Source: Vibrio sp. HI00D65 (GTDB taxonomy: Bacteria; Pseudomonadota; Gammaproteobacteria; Enterobacterales; Vibrionaceae). From it: 64,000 bases of DNA. Under the pieces are notes generated by a model, which ran no database searches, had not been told where the DNA came from, and saw only the letters and a list, made by a program, of their open reading frames with translations. The translations under genes and the position numbers were made by a program. The DNA lies in NCBI RefSeq assembly GCF_001635455.1, contig NZ_LWEH01000159.1:62001-126000 (forward strand). Direction: 5' to 3'. Below are positions 28,458 through 37,917 of this stretch, piece by piece (within the stretch, counting starts at the first letter, position 1; each line of letters starts with the position of its first letter).

Positions 28458-28484
28458 CTCGATGATAGGTACTGAGTGAAAGAG

Positions 28485-28520
28485 TCAGTCACTTTATTTC
28501 CCCTATAGTAAAGTGACTGA
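28485..28520. other. 12-bp inverted repeat after nupC
   Basis: A perfect 12-bp dyad TCAGTCACTTTA/TAAAGTGACTGA with a 12-base pyrimidine-rich loop, 27 bp after the nupC stop. No T run follows it directly, so it may protect the 3' end of the mRNA or bind a protein. Confidence 0.6.
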
Positions 28521-28547
28521 TTAATCACAATAATATTCGGTTAGCAT

Positions 28548-28590
28548 GAGAAAGAGAGCCTATAGTTTAATGGCGTAGGCTTTCTTGTTT
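28548..28590 (+). terminator. Possible terminator after nupC
   Basis: The stem AGCCTA/TAGGCT, extended imperfectly by A/T-rich arms (GAGAAAG with CTTTC), is followed by TTTCTTGTTT. It is weaker than the other terminators in the window. Confidence 0.45.
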
Positions 28591-28642
28591 CAGTCAACAG
28601 ATTTGGACCACAGGGCGTGGCACCAATTATTTAGGGGCATAA

Positions 28643-30457
28643 ATGGATTTGTCGATTACTTCTTCTTTGGCGCTAATTGGACTCTTGTCTCTAGCTTGTC
28701 AGCTACTCGGCTGGCGATTGCGTCTTCCCGCGATTCTCCCTCTTCTTATTGTTGGCCTGTTATTGGGTCCCGGCTTAAATGTCCTTAATCCCGACGCCAT
28801 CTTTGGTGAAGTTTTATTCCCAATGATTTCACTGGGGGTTGCCATTATTCTGTTCGAAGGTGCATTGACGCTTAACTTCAAGGAGATAAGAGGCCATGGT
28901 CGCATGGTGACTCATCTAGTGAGTGTAGGCATGCTGATTACATGGGCGTGCATTGTGGTCGGTGCTTACTACTTTGTTAACTTTAGCTGGTCATTAGCGG
29001 CGCTATTCGGTGCCTTGGTGGTGGTGACGGGGCCGACAGTGATTGTGCCTATGCTGCGTAGTATTCAGCCTAAAGCCTCTCTTGGTAGCATTTTGCGATG
29101 GGAAGGGATTGTGATTGACCCAATAGGCGCTCTGTTTGCCGTTCTGGTTTATGAATACATTGTCTCTTCAGCAGATCCTACTGGACATGTCCTTTCCGCT
29201 CTGGGATTAACCTTAGCTATTGGTTTAGGCTTAGGGATCATCGGTGGCCATTTGATTGCCAAGATGCTGCAAGGGCATTGGGTGCCTCATTATTTACGAA
29301 ATATAGCGGTACTGACGTTAATGTTGGCGGCGTTCTCCTTCTCTAATGACTTGAGCGAAGAATCGGGCTTGTTAACCGTGACCATCATGGGGATCTGGCT
29401 TGCCAATGTAAAGGGCTTGGATATCGAAGACATCATCGAATTCAAAGAAACCCTGACTGTGTTGCTCATTTCTGCGCTGTTTATTTTGTTGGCCAGTCGA
29501 CTCGATTCGGGCGCGTTTTTGTCGATAGGTTGGGGTGGTATAGGGTTATTAGCGGTGGTTATGCTGGTGGCTCGCCCGCTAAGTGTGTGGATCAGCGGGA
29601 TCGGCACGGATCTTAGTTCTGCAGATAAATGGTTTTTAAGTTGGATGGCACCACGCGGGATCGTGGCGGCAGCGGTTTCTTCTCTGTTTGCGATCAAACT
29701 TCAAGAGAAGCAATTGATCGAGGGCGCAGACCTGTTGGTCCCTATGGTGTTCTTGGTCATCATAGGTACGGTTGTTATTCAGAGCTTAACTGCGAGCTGG
29801 TGGGCGAGAAGGCTAGGAGTCACTCAAGAGAAAGCGCAAGGGGTTATCTTCTTTGGTGCCACCCACTTTGTAAGGCAGTTTGCCAAGGTGCTCGCGACGC
29901 ACAACATAAATTGTGTGCTTGCGGATACTAACTGGGAGAGCATTCGCTTGGCGCGCATGGATAACTTGAATGTTTACTTTGGCAACCCAGCTTCCAGTCA
30001 CGCCGAAAATAATTTGGAATTGGATGGGATAGGGCGAGCGATGATTGTTTCGCCTTATCGTCAAACTAACCCGTTAGTCAGCATGCATTATCAAGACGAG
30101 TTTGGTGCCAATAAGGTTTTTGAGCTTGAGTCACCAGAGAGTAAGCATGAAAGGCATCAAGTGAGTCGAGATGGCAACCGAAGTCTATTTGAGGAAGGCG
30201 TCACCTACTCCAAGCTCAACTCATTAATGGCACAAGGTAGCCAAATTAAGAGTACAGGGCTGACAGAGGCATTTGATCTGAATGAGTTTAACGCGCTTTA
30301 TCCTAAAGCGATTTTGCTTGGAGTCATCAATGACGGGGACTTCCGTTTAATTACTCAAGGGGCTGACTTAGAAAAGCTGATATCGACAGAATGTGAGATC
30401 ATCAGTTTACTGCCGCCTTCAGAGCTGGTCGAGAAAGTCGAGACTCCAGATAAGTAG
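28643..30457 (+). CDS. CPA1-type cation:proton antiporter with TrkA-like domain
   Basis: A 604-aa inner-membrane antiporter. About twelve membrane helices fill residues 1-400, with the CPA1 features FEGALTLNF (about 74-82), VTGPTVIVPMLRS (about 128-140) and WMAPRGIVAAAVSSLFA (about 334-350). A cytoplasmic C-terminal half starts with a Rossmann-like TrkA-N segment (GVIFFGATHFVRQFAKVLA, about 398-416), which suggests nucleotide gating. The ion exchanged (Na+ or K+) cannot be told from sequence. GGGGC precedes the ATG. Confidence 0.88.
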   Translation: MDLSITSSLALIGLLSLACQLLGWRLRLPAILPLLIVGLLLGPGLNVLNPDAIFGEVLFPMISLGVAIILFEGALTLNFKEIRGHGRMVTHLVSVGMLITWACIVVGAYYFVNFSWSLAALFGALVVVTGPTVIVPMLRSIQPKASLGSILRWEGIVIDPIGALFAVLVYEYIVSSADPTGHVLSALGLTLAIGLGLGIIGGHLIAKMLQGHWVPHYLRNIAVLTLMLAAFSFSNDLSEESGLLTVTIMGIWLANVKGLDIEDIIEFKETLTVLLISALFILLASRLDSGAFLSIGWGGIGLLAVVMLVARPLSVWISGIGTDLSSADKWFLSWMAPRGIVAAAVSSLFAIKLQEKQLIEGADLLVPMVFLVIIGTVVIQSLTASWWARRLGVTQEKAQGVIFFGATHFVRQFAKVLATHNINCVLADTNWESIRLARMDNLNVYFGNPASSHAENNLELDGIGRAMIVSPYRQTNPLVSMHYQDEFGANKVFELESPESKHERHQVSRDGNRSLFEEGVTYSKLNSLMAQGSQIKSTGLTEAFDLNEFNALYPKAILLGVINDGDFRLITQGADLEKLISTECEIISLLPPSELVEKVETPDK

Positions 30458-30475
30458 TAAGTGGTCTTTCGCAAA

Positions 30476-30506
30476 AAAGCCGCAGCGTATATCACGTTGC
30501 GGCTTT
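30476..30506. terminator. Bidirectional terminator antiporter/folD
   Basis: A 13-bp stem AAAGCCGCAGCGT/ACGTTGCGGCTTT (one G-T pair) with a 5-base loop, between converging genes. Confidence 0.88.
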
Positions 30507-30534
30507 CTAATTCTATTTATACTGCGCTGATAGA

Positions 30535-31392
30535 TTACTTCGAGTGAAATTGCTCACAAGCGATCATTGTGTTTTCAATCAGGCTTGCTACTGTCATTGG
30601 ACCTACACCACCCGGTACTGGTGTGATAAAGCTTGCGCTCTCTTTCGCGACATCGTATTCAACGTCACCTACTAGCTTGCCAGAGTCCAAACGGTTGATA
30701 CCAACATCGACCACAACTGCACCTTTCTTAATCCAAGCACCAGGAATGAAGTTAGGCTTACCTACAGCAACCACAACAACGTCTGCTTGACGTACGTGGC
30801 CTTCAAGGTCTTTAGTGAAACGGTGACATGTAGTCGTTGTACAACCTGCTAGAAGCAGTTCTAGGGTCATTGGACGACCTACGATGTTTGAAGCGCCAAC
30901 AACAACAGCGTGCTTGCCACGTAAATCGATGTTGTAACGGTCAAGCAGGGTGATGATACCTTTTGGCGTACAAGAGCGAAGCTTTGGCATACGCTGAGCC
31001 AAACGGCCGACATTGTATGGGTGGAAGCCATCAACGTCTTTTTCTGGTGTGATGCGCTCAAGAACGTGAGTGCTATCGATGCCAGCAGGTAGAGGCAGTT
31101 GAACCAGAATACCGTCGATCTCTGGATCTAGGTTCAGTTGGTCGACTAGGTTTAACAGTTCATCTTCTGTTGCAGTAGCTGGCAAATCGTAAGATTTAGA
31201 TACGAAGCCAACTTCTTCACACGCTTTACGCTTACTACCAACGTAAACCTGAGAAGCAGGGTCTTCACCCACTAAAATAACCGCTAGGCCCGGAGCGCGT
31301 AATCCAGCTTCAGTACGAGCTTTTACACGTGCAGCTACTTCGGAGCGAACCGTTTGAGAAATTAGCTTTCCATCAATATTTTGAGCAGTCAT
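30535..31392 (-). CDS. folD: FolD, methylene-THF dehydrogenase/cyclohydrolase
   Basis: A bifunctional 285-aa enzyme interconverting 5,10-methylene- and 10-formyl-THF with NADP. Signatures: [14 protein letters not shown] (about 50-63, with the catalytic lysine), [10 protein letters not shown] (about 95-104), [14 protein letters not shown] (about 120-133) and the end motif [14 protein letters not shown]. The start ATG is followed by [11 protein letters not shown] as in related proteins. It is alone, upstream of and divergent from tRNA-Arg. Confidence 0.97.
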   Translation of the reverse strand: MTAQNIDGKLISQTVRSEVAARVKARTEAGLRAPGLAVILVGEDPASQVYVGSKRKACEEVGFVSKSYDLPATATEDELLNLVDQLNLDPEIDGILVQLPLPAGIDSTHVLERITPEKDVDGFHPYNVGRLAQRMPKLRSCTPKGIITLLDRYNIDLRGKHAVVVGASNIVGRPMTLELLLAGCTTTTCHRFTKDLEGHVRQADVVVVAVGKPNFIPGAWIKKGAVVVDVGINRLDSGKLVGDVEYDVAKESASFITPVPGGVGPMTVASLIENTMIACEQFHSK

Positions 31393-31562
31393 GAATTTCC
31401 TTAGTATTGATATTCAAGTTAGTGGCTGATGTTTTTGGCGCATTATTCCAGAAAATCTTTTTGATTACCACAAAGCAAACGATTGCTTTGCTCTGTTTTT
31501 CAACACTTATAAGTTTATTGACCTTTTTTTACTCACTTAGATCAGAATGTTACATAAAGCCG

Positions 31563-31590
31563 TTGCTTTCATGATTCGAATTCGTATAAT
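31563..31590 (+). promoter_or_regulatory. Promoter of tRNA-Arg
   Basis: TTGCTT and a consensus TATAAT (31585-31590) spaced by 16 bp, placed 13 bp before the mature tRNA end. Confidence 0.75.
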
Positions 31591-31603
31591 CCATTCCTGT
31601 AGC

Positions 31604-31680
31604 GCGCCCTTAGCTCAGCTGGATAGAGCACGTCCCTTCTAAGGATGTGGTCGTAGGTTCGAATCCTACAGGGCGTGCCA
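31604..31680 (+). tRNA. tRNA-Arg (anticodon TCT)
   Basis: A 77-nt cloverleaf with encoded CCA. Acceptor GCGCCCT/AGGGCGT (first pair G-T), a D arm TAGCTCAGCTGGATAGAGCA, an anticodon stem CGTCC/GGATG around loop CTTCTAA, and a T arm with GGTTCGAATCC. The anticodon TCT reads AGA/AGG arginine codons. The gene is single. The 3' end is not duplicated nearby, so there is no visible attachment repeat. Confidence 0.97.
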
Positions 31681-31690
31681 TTATTAAAAG

Positions 31691-31724
31691 AAACCCGATA
31701 GCTCTCTGAGTTGTCGGGTTTTTT
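31691..31724 (+). terminator. Terminator after tRNA-Arg
   Basis: Stem AAACCCGA/TCGGGTTT with a 15-base loop, followed by T6. It lies 10 bp after the tRNA. Confidence 0.85.
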
Positions 31725-31757
31725 GCATTTTAGGGTGAGTTAAACTTTCTGCTTTTG

Positions 31758-32261
31758 TTAAACCATCACGACCTCTGGAATATATCTAAGGCCCAACATA
31801 GTACATCCATCTTCTAAATAACTGTCCGTCACCACATCGAAACCGAATTTACCATAGTAGTCTTTCAGGTGTGCTTGCGCTGAAATGAAAATAGAGCTTT
31901 CCGGGTAAATTTTTCGAGTCGTATCGAAGCTTACTTGCATGAGTTGGTTACCTACCTGCTTACCTCTGTACTCTTTTGCGACGATGACACGACCGATACA
32001 TACATCATCGGCATCCGCGTTGATCAATGGGAGCACATCACAAGGGTATCCAAGTTTGGGAGCCATAATACGACTGTAAGCCACGAGACGTTCGTTATCA
32101 TAGCCAATGACGTGATAGGTCTCGGGATGGTTATCTTTGCCATCCAAGTCGCTGTAGGGTGTTTTCATGTCTACGATAAAAATATCGACTCTTTCTCGTA
32201 AGAAATCATAGAGCTCATCAACCGATAGCTCCGCAAATTTTTTCACTCTCCACTCGATCAT
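31758..32261 (-). CDS. elaA: ElaA-like GNAT acetyltransferase
   Basis: A 167-aa protein of the GNAT fold, alignable by eye with E. coli ElaA: start MIEWRVKKFAELSVDELYDF, an RVDIFIVDMKTPYSDLDGKD region, the acetyl-CoA loop RVIVAKEYRGKQVGNQLM (about 94-111) and FISAQAHLKDYYGKFGF (about 128-144). The acceptor substrate is unknown. AAGGAGAAAGGTA gives a strong ribosome site. It is transcribed toward the tRNA. Confidence 0.88.
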   Translation of the reverse strand: MIEWRVKKFAELSVDELYDFLRERVDIFIVDMKTPYSDLDGKDNHPETYHVIGYDNERLVAYSRIMAPKLGYPCDVLPLINADADDVCIGRVIVAKEYRGKQVGNQLMQVSFDTTRKIYPESSIFISAQAHLKDYYGKFGFDVVTDSYLEDGCTMLGLRYIPEVVMV

Positions 32262-32352
32262 TACCTTTCTCCTTATTATTTGGGGCTAAAACATAGAGGC
32301 AATTTCAACCGAGGTCATTAACCTTTGTTAATTGATTACTATTTTCCATTCC

Positions 32353-32388
32353 AAAAAGGCACAACTGCATCAACAATTGGGCCTTTAT
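32353..32388 (-). terminator. Possible terminator of the typA2-dsbB operon
   Basis: Stem AAAGGC/GCCTTT with a partly paired inner arm (CAACTG with CAATTG); on the minus strand it runs into TTTTT. It lies about 40 bp after the DsbB-like stop. Confidence 0.5.
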
Positions 32389-32424
32389 TTTGCTATCTTG
32401 ACCTGACGGTTTTAAAATAGTCAG

Positions 32425-32973
32425 TTATATAAAGAGATCGGAAAACCAATAACTGATTGGGTCTGCTGGGCATTCATATGGACCACACTCTAAAAAAGTT
32501 GAAATAACATTTATCAGCACTGTAATAATTGCAATAATGCATACGCCTTTTCCAAATGTGGTCATTTGATGTTCTTTTGTTTTACAATCATTATTCCAGA
32601 GCATAAGTAAGAGTGCTACTCCGGAAATTGTCATACCGAAAATAACAAAAGCCCAAGTATAATAATGCATGCCAAATATTGCGCTACCATAACCAGGAGT
32701 ACCAGGGATAACATGTAATGATATTTGGCGAAGGGACGTAGCAGCACCAAATAGTGCACCAATTAAAATAATGCCATAATGTCGTTGCTCAGTACCGTAA
32801 ACTACGTTCAACATAAAGCCAAACATTACCATTACAAAACCTAAACGTTGCAACAAGCAAAGTGGGCAAGGTAATTCATTTAAAGATACTTGTAAGATTG
32901 ATCCCATGAGTAAAACGACGGTAATACCGAGAAGACCAAGTGTATTGAATATGGTTATTTTTTTATTATTCAT
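32425..32973 (-). CDS. DsbB-like disulfide bond formation protein
   Basis: A 182-aa inner-membrane protein with four or more membrane helices. It has the DsbB redox motif CPLCLLQR (Cys 36 and 39) and a second, C-terminal pair in ECGPYECPADP (Cys 163 and 168). The placement of the second pair near the C-terminus, followed by PISYWF, differs from housekeeping DsbB and matches a distinct DsbB-like subfamily. It would be expected to pass electrons from a periplasmic thiol oxidase to quinone; its partner is not in the window. Third gene of the AT-rich operon; GGGGC is its ribosome site. Confidence 0.85.
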   Translation of the reverse strand: MNNKKITIFNTLGLLGITVVLLMGSILQVSLNELPCPLCLLQRLGFVMVMFGFMLNVVYGTEQRHYGIILIGALFGAATSLRQISLHVIPGTPGYGSAIFGMHYYTWAFVIFGMTISGVALLLMLWNNDCKTKEHQMTTFGKGVCIIAIITVLINVISTFLECGPYECPADPISYWFSDLFI

Positions 32974-32984
32974 TGAATTGCCCC

Positions 32985-33140
32985 TTATAATAAAATAGAT
33001 AGGGTATCTGTTGCATGGTGGTTAAACCAATATAAACTTATAATTAATGATATAGTAAATATTACATAACCTAATTGCTTTTTACGTGTAAATATACTGA
33101 TTACCGATATTAATAGTAATGAGAAAATAAAACTCATCAT
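32985..33140 (-). CDS. DUF5993-like small membrane protein, 51 aa
   Basis: A 51-codon frame between the TypA paralogue and the DsbB-like gene, preceded by AAGGATAG and starting ATGATG. It has two hydrophobic helices split by a basic turn (FTRKKQ), then the motif LYWFNHHATDTLSILL. From memory this pattern matches the small DUF5993 family, often found beside DsbB-like genes; a profile search would confirm it. It is 21 bp after typA2 and 11 bp before the DsbB-like gene, so the three form one operon. Function unknown. Confidence 0.75.
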   Translation of the reverse strand: MMSFIFSLLLISVISIFTRKKQLGYVIFTISLIISLYWFNHHATDTLSILL

Positions 33141-33161
33141 AAAACTATCCTTACATATTGT

Positions 33162-34946
33162 TTAATTGCGTTTTGCTAGTCTAATATTAAGAGGTGTGAC
33201 TTCGATTAATTCGTCATCATTAATCCAAGTCATTGCTTGTTCTAAGCTCATTGCGAAAGTGGCTTTCATCGCATAGTTTTTATCTGCAGTGGTTCTCCAA
33301 ACTCTGGCTAGTTGTTTGCCCTGTCTGCAATTAACATAAAGGTCTGATGGTGTTATGGCTGCACCGATTATTTGTCCTTTATATACCTTTTCACCGTGCG
33401 TAATCATCATTCTACCTCGATCCTGCAGGTGAGCTAACGCATGGTTTAATGCCTTACCTGTTCCATTTGAAACCATTACGCTTCCGATCCTCTGCCCAAC
33501 GTTCTCGCTACTCTTATTGCCGAATCCGTCCTCTTCAAAATGAAATGATGCAGTACCCCCTGAGAGGTTATTCAGGCAATGTCTCAACCCAAGCATTCCT
33601 CTTAATGACCCTCTAAAAACTAAGTTACTTTGATCATCGCCTGCTGTTTCACTTGATATAAGAGTGGCTTCTCTGTTCGTTAACTCATAGATTATGTCAC
33701 TGATATTTTTGTTATAGCAGGTGATAAAACACTTATTATATGGTTCGTGGTGATTTTTATTCATTTCATTATTTATTACTTTAGGTCTTGAAATACAAAA
33801 TTCTGAGCCCTCTCTCCTCAGCTTTTCAATTAAAACACCAAGGTGTAATTCACCTCTTCCGGAAACGTCGATACACCCAGCATCATTGGATGATTTTATT
33901 TTCAAAGCAACATCATGTGTTGCTTCAAGCCTTAACCTTTCTGTAAGAGCTTTTGACTGAAGTACTTTTCCTTCTTGTCCTGCGAATGGAGAGTCATTAA
34001 CGCTAAATTGGATACACACCATTGGTTTATCGATTTGTAGTTGTCCTAGTTTTAATTTGTTATTTTTAGTCGTTATAATGTCTGAAATACATATGTTATC
34101 AATACCAGATATAGCAATAATATCTCCAACATCTCCTTCTGGGATTGCAACTCTATTAAGCCCATGAGAGCGAAAGACTTCTTTTACTGTCGCACTTCTT
34201 TCCGGTTTCCCCTGACTTGTAATAATAACTTTCTGACCTTTTGTAAATCCGCCTGCCAATACACGACCAATGCCAATTAGTCCGATATATGGTGAATAAT
34301 CAAGTTGGTGGATTTGCATTAAAGGTTCTGAGCTTTCTAAAACTTTTGGAGCCTCAACATTATTTATTATTAGGTCTAATAAGGGGGCCATACCTTCTGT
34401 TTTTATCGGTTTAGATAAATATTTATAGGCATAGTTTAAGCGAGCGCTACAACATACAATAGGGAAGTCTAATTGTTCCAACGTTGCACCTAGTTGAATG
34501 AGTAGGTCATATAATTTATCCAAACACCTTGATACGTTAGACTCTCTGCGGTCAATTTTATTAATGGCAACTAAAATTTTTAGCCCTTTTTTGATTGCCT
34601 TTTCAGCCACGAAACGAGTTTGAGGCATCGGCCCTTCGACTGCATCAACAACAACTAATGCTGCGTCAGCCATATCGATGACTCGCTCTACTTCACCACT
34701 AAAGTCTGAATGCCCGGGTGTATCGATTATATTGATTCGATGATCCTTCCAATCAACGGCAGTTACCTTTGATAAAATAGTAATGCCTCGTTCCTGTTCT
34801 TGGTCATTTGAATCGAGTAATAAGTGCTTACCTTCATCTTGTCGAGATAATGAATTTGTTTGGCGTAAGAGCGTATCAACTATCGATGTTTTTCCATGGT
34901 CTACATGTGCAACAATGGCAATGTTTCTTATATTTTGATGTTTCAT
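33162..34946 (-). CDS. Divergent TypA/BipA translational GTPase (second-copy type)
   Basis: A 594-aa ribosome-associated GTPase of the BipA family. G1 AHVDHGKT (about 13-20), G2 region with RGITI, G3 DTPGHSDF (about 75-82), G4 NKID (about 129-132), G5 CCSA, then EF-G-like domains and the BipA-specific C-terminal domain ending [13 protein letters not shown]. It is clearly BipA but diverged. It lacks the basic tail (LTENDRRRANRA in E. coli) that normally follows, and its codon usage is AT-rich with many ATA codons. The ATG at 34946 is chosen with AGGA 9 bases upstream; TTG at 34952 is possible. Probably a paralogue of a housekeeping typA outside the window. Confidence 0.88.
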   Translation of the reverse strand: MKHQNIRNIAIVAHVDHGKTSIVDTLLRQTNSLSRQDEGKHLLLDSNDQEQERGITILSKVTAVDWKDHRINIIDTPGHSDFSGEVERVIDMADAALVVVDAVEGPMPQTRFVAEKAIKKGLKILVAINKIDRRESNVSRCLDKLYDLLIQLGATLEQLDFPIVCCSARLNYAYKYLSKPIKTEGMAPLLDLIINNVEAPKVLESSEPLMQIHQLDYSPYIGLIGIGRVLAGGFTKGQKVIITSQGKPERSATVKEVFRSHGLNRVAIPEGDVGDIIAISGIDNICISDIITTKNNKLKLGQLQIDKPMVCIQFSVNDSPFAGQEGKVLQSKALTERLRLEATHDVALKIKSSNDAGCIDVSGRGELHLGVLIEKLRREGSEFCISRPKVINNEMNKNHHEPYNKCFITCYNKNISDIIYELTNREATLISSETAGDDQSNLVFRGSLRGMLGLRHCLNNLSGGTASFHFEEDGFGNKSSENVGQRIGSVMVSNGTGKALNHALAHLQDRGRMMITHGEKVYKGQIIGAAITPSDLYVNCRQGKQLARVWRTTADKNYAMKATFAMSLEQAMTWINDDELIEVTPLNIRLAKRN

Positions 34947-35296
34947 TGACAATTGTCCTGTTAGATGTGGTTAATCATTTATCCTGTCTATTATGGGTTT
35001 AATTATATGGCTAAAACTCCTGGTTTTTTATTGTAATAAAGACAAAAAACATCAATAAAGAGACATTTTAAAGTCGATGAAATTGAGTTGGAACTTTTTT
35101 ATTTTCTTTGCACTGGTTGCTAAGATCTCAAGACGTTGTGGAACTTACTAATAGAAAGTTAAAATTGTTCCTTTTTTGGGGTTTACATCATTTGGTAATA
35201 AAGCCACTATGAATTCACGAAGAATAGACAAGTAAAGCTGTTCACCAGCGGGTTTAGGAATCAAACCTTCTGCTGATGGCTGATTTAGAGGAAGTA
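34947..35296. other. AT-rich gap between typA2 and aroC
   Basis: About 350 bp with divergent promoters and no credible gene. A weak dyad GGAAC...GTTCC followed by T6 (35139-35177, plus strand) could be a terminator without an upstream gene. It is the right-hand edge of the AT-rich block. Confidence 0.55.
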
Positions 35297-36382
35297 ATGG
35301 CAGGAAACAGTATCGGACAACATTTCCGCGTGACCACGTTCGGAGAAAGTCACGGTATCGCACTAGGATGTATCGTAGATGGGTGCCCACCAGGATTAGA
35401 AATTACTGAAGCAGACCTTCAAAAAGATTTGGATCGTCGTCGCCCTGGTACTTCTCGTTACACAACGGCTCGCCGTGAAGCAGATGAAGTAAAGATTTTA
35501 TCAGGTGTATTTGAAGGCCAAACTACGGGTACTTCTATTGGTCTATTGATTGAAAATACAGACCAACGCTCTAAAGATTATTCCGAAATTAAAGATAAAT
35601 TCCGCCCAGGCCACGCTGATTACACCTACCATCAAAAGTACGGTGTGCGTGATTACCGTGGTGGTGGTCGCTCTTCAGCTCGTGAAACAGCAATGCGTGT
35701 TGCGGCTGGTGCGATTGCAAAGAAATACCTAAAACAAGAATTTGGTATTGAAGTCCAAGCTTACCTTTCTCAAATGGGTGATATCTCAATTGATAAAGTC
35801 GATTGGAACGAGATTGAAAATAACGCTTTCTTCTGCCCTGATGCAGATAAAGTACCTGAGTTTGACCAACTGATTCGTGATCTACTAAAAGAAGGCAACT
35901 CGATTGGTGCGAAGATTCAAGTGGTTGCGACTAAAGTGCCTGTAGGCCTTGGTGAGCCGATCTTTGATCGCTTAGATGCTGACATCGCCCACGCGCTGAT
36001 GAGCATTAACGCTGTTAAAGGTGTTGAGATTGGTGATGGCTTTGAAGTGGTTAATCAACGTGGCAGCGAACACCGAGATCCATTAACGCCTGAAGGCTTC
36101 ACTAGCAACCATGCTGGCGGTATTTTAGGTGGTATCTCTACTGGCCAAGATATTGTGGCAAGCATTGCGCTTAAGCCAACATCAAGCATTACGGTACCGG
36201 GTGACACTATCACTAAAGATGGTGAAGCGACGCAGCTCATCACTAAAGGTCGTCACGATCCATGTGTTGGTATTCGTGCGGTGCCAATTGCAGAAGCGAT
36301 GCTAGCGATTGTTCTACTCGATCATCTATTACGCCATCGTGGTCAGAACCATGGCGTAACGACGAAGACTCCTCAAATCTAA
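35297..36382 (+). CDS. aroC: Chorismate synthase
   Basis: Last enzyme of the shikimate pathway (EPSP to chorismate; needs reduced FMN). From the ATG at 35297 the protein is 361 aa, identical in length to E. coli AroC, and starts [29 protein letters not shown] precedes this ATG; the frame is open upstream to 35276 but the extra residues are not family-like. Signatures [10 protein letters not shown] (about 46-55), [19 protein letters not shown] (about 125-143) and the C-terminal [17 protein letters not shown] (about 320-336). Confidence 0.97.
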   Translation: MAGNSIGQHFRVTTFGESHGIALGCIVDGCPPGLEITEADLQKDLDRRRPGTSRYTTARREADEVKILSGVFEGQTTGTSIGLLIENTDQRSKDYSEIKDKFRPGHADYTYHQKYGVRDYRGGGRSSARETAMRVAAGAIAKKYLKQEFGIEVQAYLSQMGDISIDKVDWNEIENNAFFCPDADKVPEFDQLIRDLLKEGNSIGAKIQVVATKVPVGLGEPIFDRLDADIAHALMSINAVKGVEIGDGFEVVNQRGSEHRDPLTPEGFTSNHAGGILGGISTGQDIVASIALKPTSSITVPGDTITKDGEATQLITKGRHDPCVGIRAVPIAEAMLAIVLLDHLLRHRGQNHGVTTKTPQI

Positions 36383-36396
36383 CGATTGAGTGAATG

Positions 36397-36433
36397 AAAA
36401 AAGGGTTGCTTTCTATTGGAGCAACCCTTTTTT
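36397..36433. terminator. Bidirectional terminator aroC/TRIC gene
   Basis: A perfect 14-bp stem AAAAAAGGGTTGCT/AGCAACCCTTTTTT with a 9-base loop, between converging genes. Confidence 0.93.
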
Positions 36434-36454
36434 GTTTTTTAGTGGTATTTGCTA

Positions 36455-37078
36455 TTAATGCACAGAGCTTTCAGGATCAAGCTGGAATGAAGGCAAGCGC
36501 CACTTGAATCTCACTGCGGCCATGCGCAGCAAATAGCCGATCACAAGCGTTACAATCGTTGCAGTGACGTCGTTAATGCCAAACTCAAGTAAGCCCAGAT
36601 ATAAACCTGAAGCAATCAATGCGATAGAGGCGTAAAGCTCTTCATGTAGCACCAGCGGTGTTTGACGACAGATAAGATCACGCAGCAAACCACCAAATAC
36701 GCCAGTAACCAGTGCTGATACCATGCAGATCATTGGATGAAGGCCCATGTTCATCGCCACTTTAGTACCAATGATACTGAATACAATCAGTCCCAGTGCA
36801 TCTAAACGAATGAACAAACCTTTAAGTTTAATAACCCACTTAGCTAAGCCCGTTGTGACAACGCCTGCCACACAAGTAATCGCAAGAAATTCAGGGTTCT
36901 CAACCCAACCTAACGGGTAGTGGCCAAGCAAGATGTCTCGCACTGTACCACCGCCAATTGCCGTTGCGCTGGCAACCAACATTACACCAAACCAATCCAT
37001 TTTTTGTTTACCAGCACTGAGAGCACCGGTCATGGCTTCTGCCGTGATGCCAATGATATACAAAACACTTAGTAGCAT
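36455..37078 (-). CDS. TRIC-type cation channel (UPF0126, YicG-like)
   Basis: A 207-aa inner-membrane protein with two repeats of the UPF0126 unit, each with three helices and a glycine-rich GGTVRDILLG/GGLLRDLICR motif (about 47-56 and 132-141). Bacterial members fold as trimeric intracellular cation channels. The ATG at 37078 (MLLSVLYIIGITAEAM) is chosen from the family start and AGAG upstream; the frame is open further but without support. Physiological role in vibrios is unknown. Confidence 0.88.
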   Translation of the reverse strand: MLLSVLYIIGITAEAMTGALSAGKQKMDWFGVMLVASATAIGGGTVRDILLGHYPLGWVENPEFLAITCVAGVVTTGLAKWVIKLKGLFIRLDALGLIVFSIIGTKVAMNMGLHPMICMVSALVTGVFGGLLRDLICRQTPLVLHEELYASIALIASGLYLGLLEFGINDVTATIVTLVIGYLLRMAAVRFKWRLPSFQLDPESSVH

Positions 37079-37377
37079 TGCTGTAGCTCTATTATTTAGG
37101 TCTATAAATTGGAGTCTTATAGGCCTTGGAGGTATAAAAATGAAGCGCGAGTGTAGTAGCAAAATTAGCGATTGACGAATGAATATTTGTACCGTGAATA
37201 AGCATTTCAGATTAGCTAAACTAATCATTCACCTAAAAGTGGTATTATCTGGATGCTGCAATCGATTGTCCACCGATAGGATAACGATATTGCTAATGTC
37301 ATTACCCCTAAGAGGGCTTTACCGAGCGCGTAAAAAAACGCAAAATGCGCCTGTTCTTTTTACTTTAATTTGATTCT

Positions 37378-37908
37378 ATGACGCACCAATATCCAGACAT
37401 CATCAATATCTTCAACCAAACCTTTTTCGAGAGCTTCAATACTAGACTCGAACTGGGTGAAGATGAGCCTATTTATCTGCCAGCCGATGAACAGGTTCCT
37501 CACCATCGTATTGTGTTTGCTCGCGGGTTCTATGCCTCTGCATTGCACGAGATCGCGCACTGGTGTGTAGCGGGCCCTGAACGTCGTCTAGTGGAGGACT
37601 TTGGTTATTGGTATGAGCCAGATGGCCGAACAGAAGCGGTTCAAGCTGAGTTTGAAAAGGTAGAAATCCGCCCGCAAGCGTATGAATGGATCATTGCGAC
37701 CAGTGCAGGCTTTCCTTTTAATGTTAGCTGTGACAATCTACACGGCGATTTTGAGCCAGATCGTTTGGCCTTTATGCATAAAGTACACAACGAAGTGATG
37801 GGTATCCTAGAAGTTGGTCTTCCACCAAGAGTTAAAATGCTTTCCGAAGCGTTGCGCGACTTCTACGATGTAGAACCTCTGTGTGCTAGCCAGTTTATTG
37901 TGAAATAA
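37378..37908 (+). CDS. epmC: EpmC, elongation factor P hydroxylase
   Basis: A 176-aa enzyme that hydroxylates the beta-lysyl-lysine of EF-P (YfcM). It has the metal-binding HEIAHWC motif (about 58-64), followed by DFGYWYEPDGRTEAVQAEFE (about 76-95), which holds the conserved glutamates. Same order as E. coli (yfcM next to yfcL and near mnmC/aroC). There is no strong ribosome site. Confidence 0.92.
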   Translation: MTHQYPDIINIFNQTFFESFNTRLELGEDEPIYLPADEQVPHHRIVFARGFYASALHEIAHWCVAGPERRLVEDFGYWYEPDGRTEAVQAEFEKVEIRPQAYEWIIATSAGFPFNVSCDNLHGDFEPDRLAFMHKVHNEVMGILEVGLPPRVKMLSEALRDFYDVEPLCASQFIVK

Positions 37909-37917
37909 GAGAATATT

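Noticed and set aside
31604..35296. tRNA-Arg as the attachment site of an integrative island
   Set aside because: No integrase and no repeat of the tRNA 3' end near the AT-rich block; elaA, an ordinary gene, lies between.
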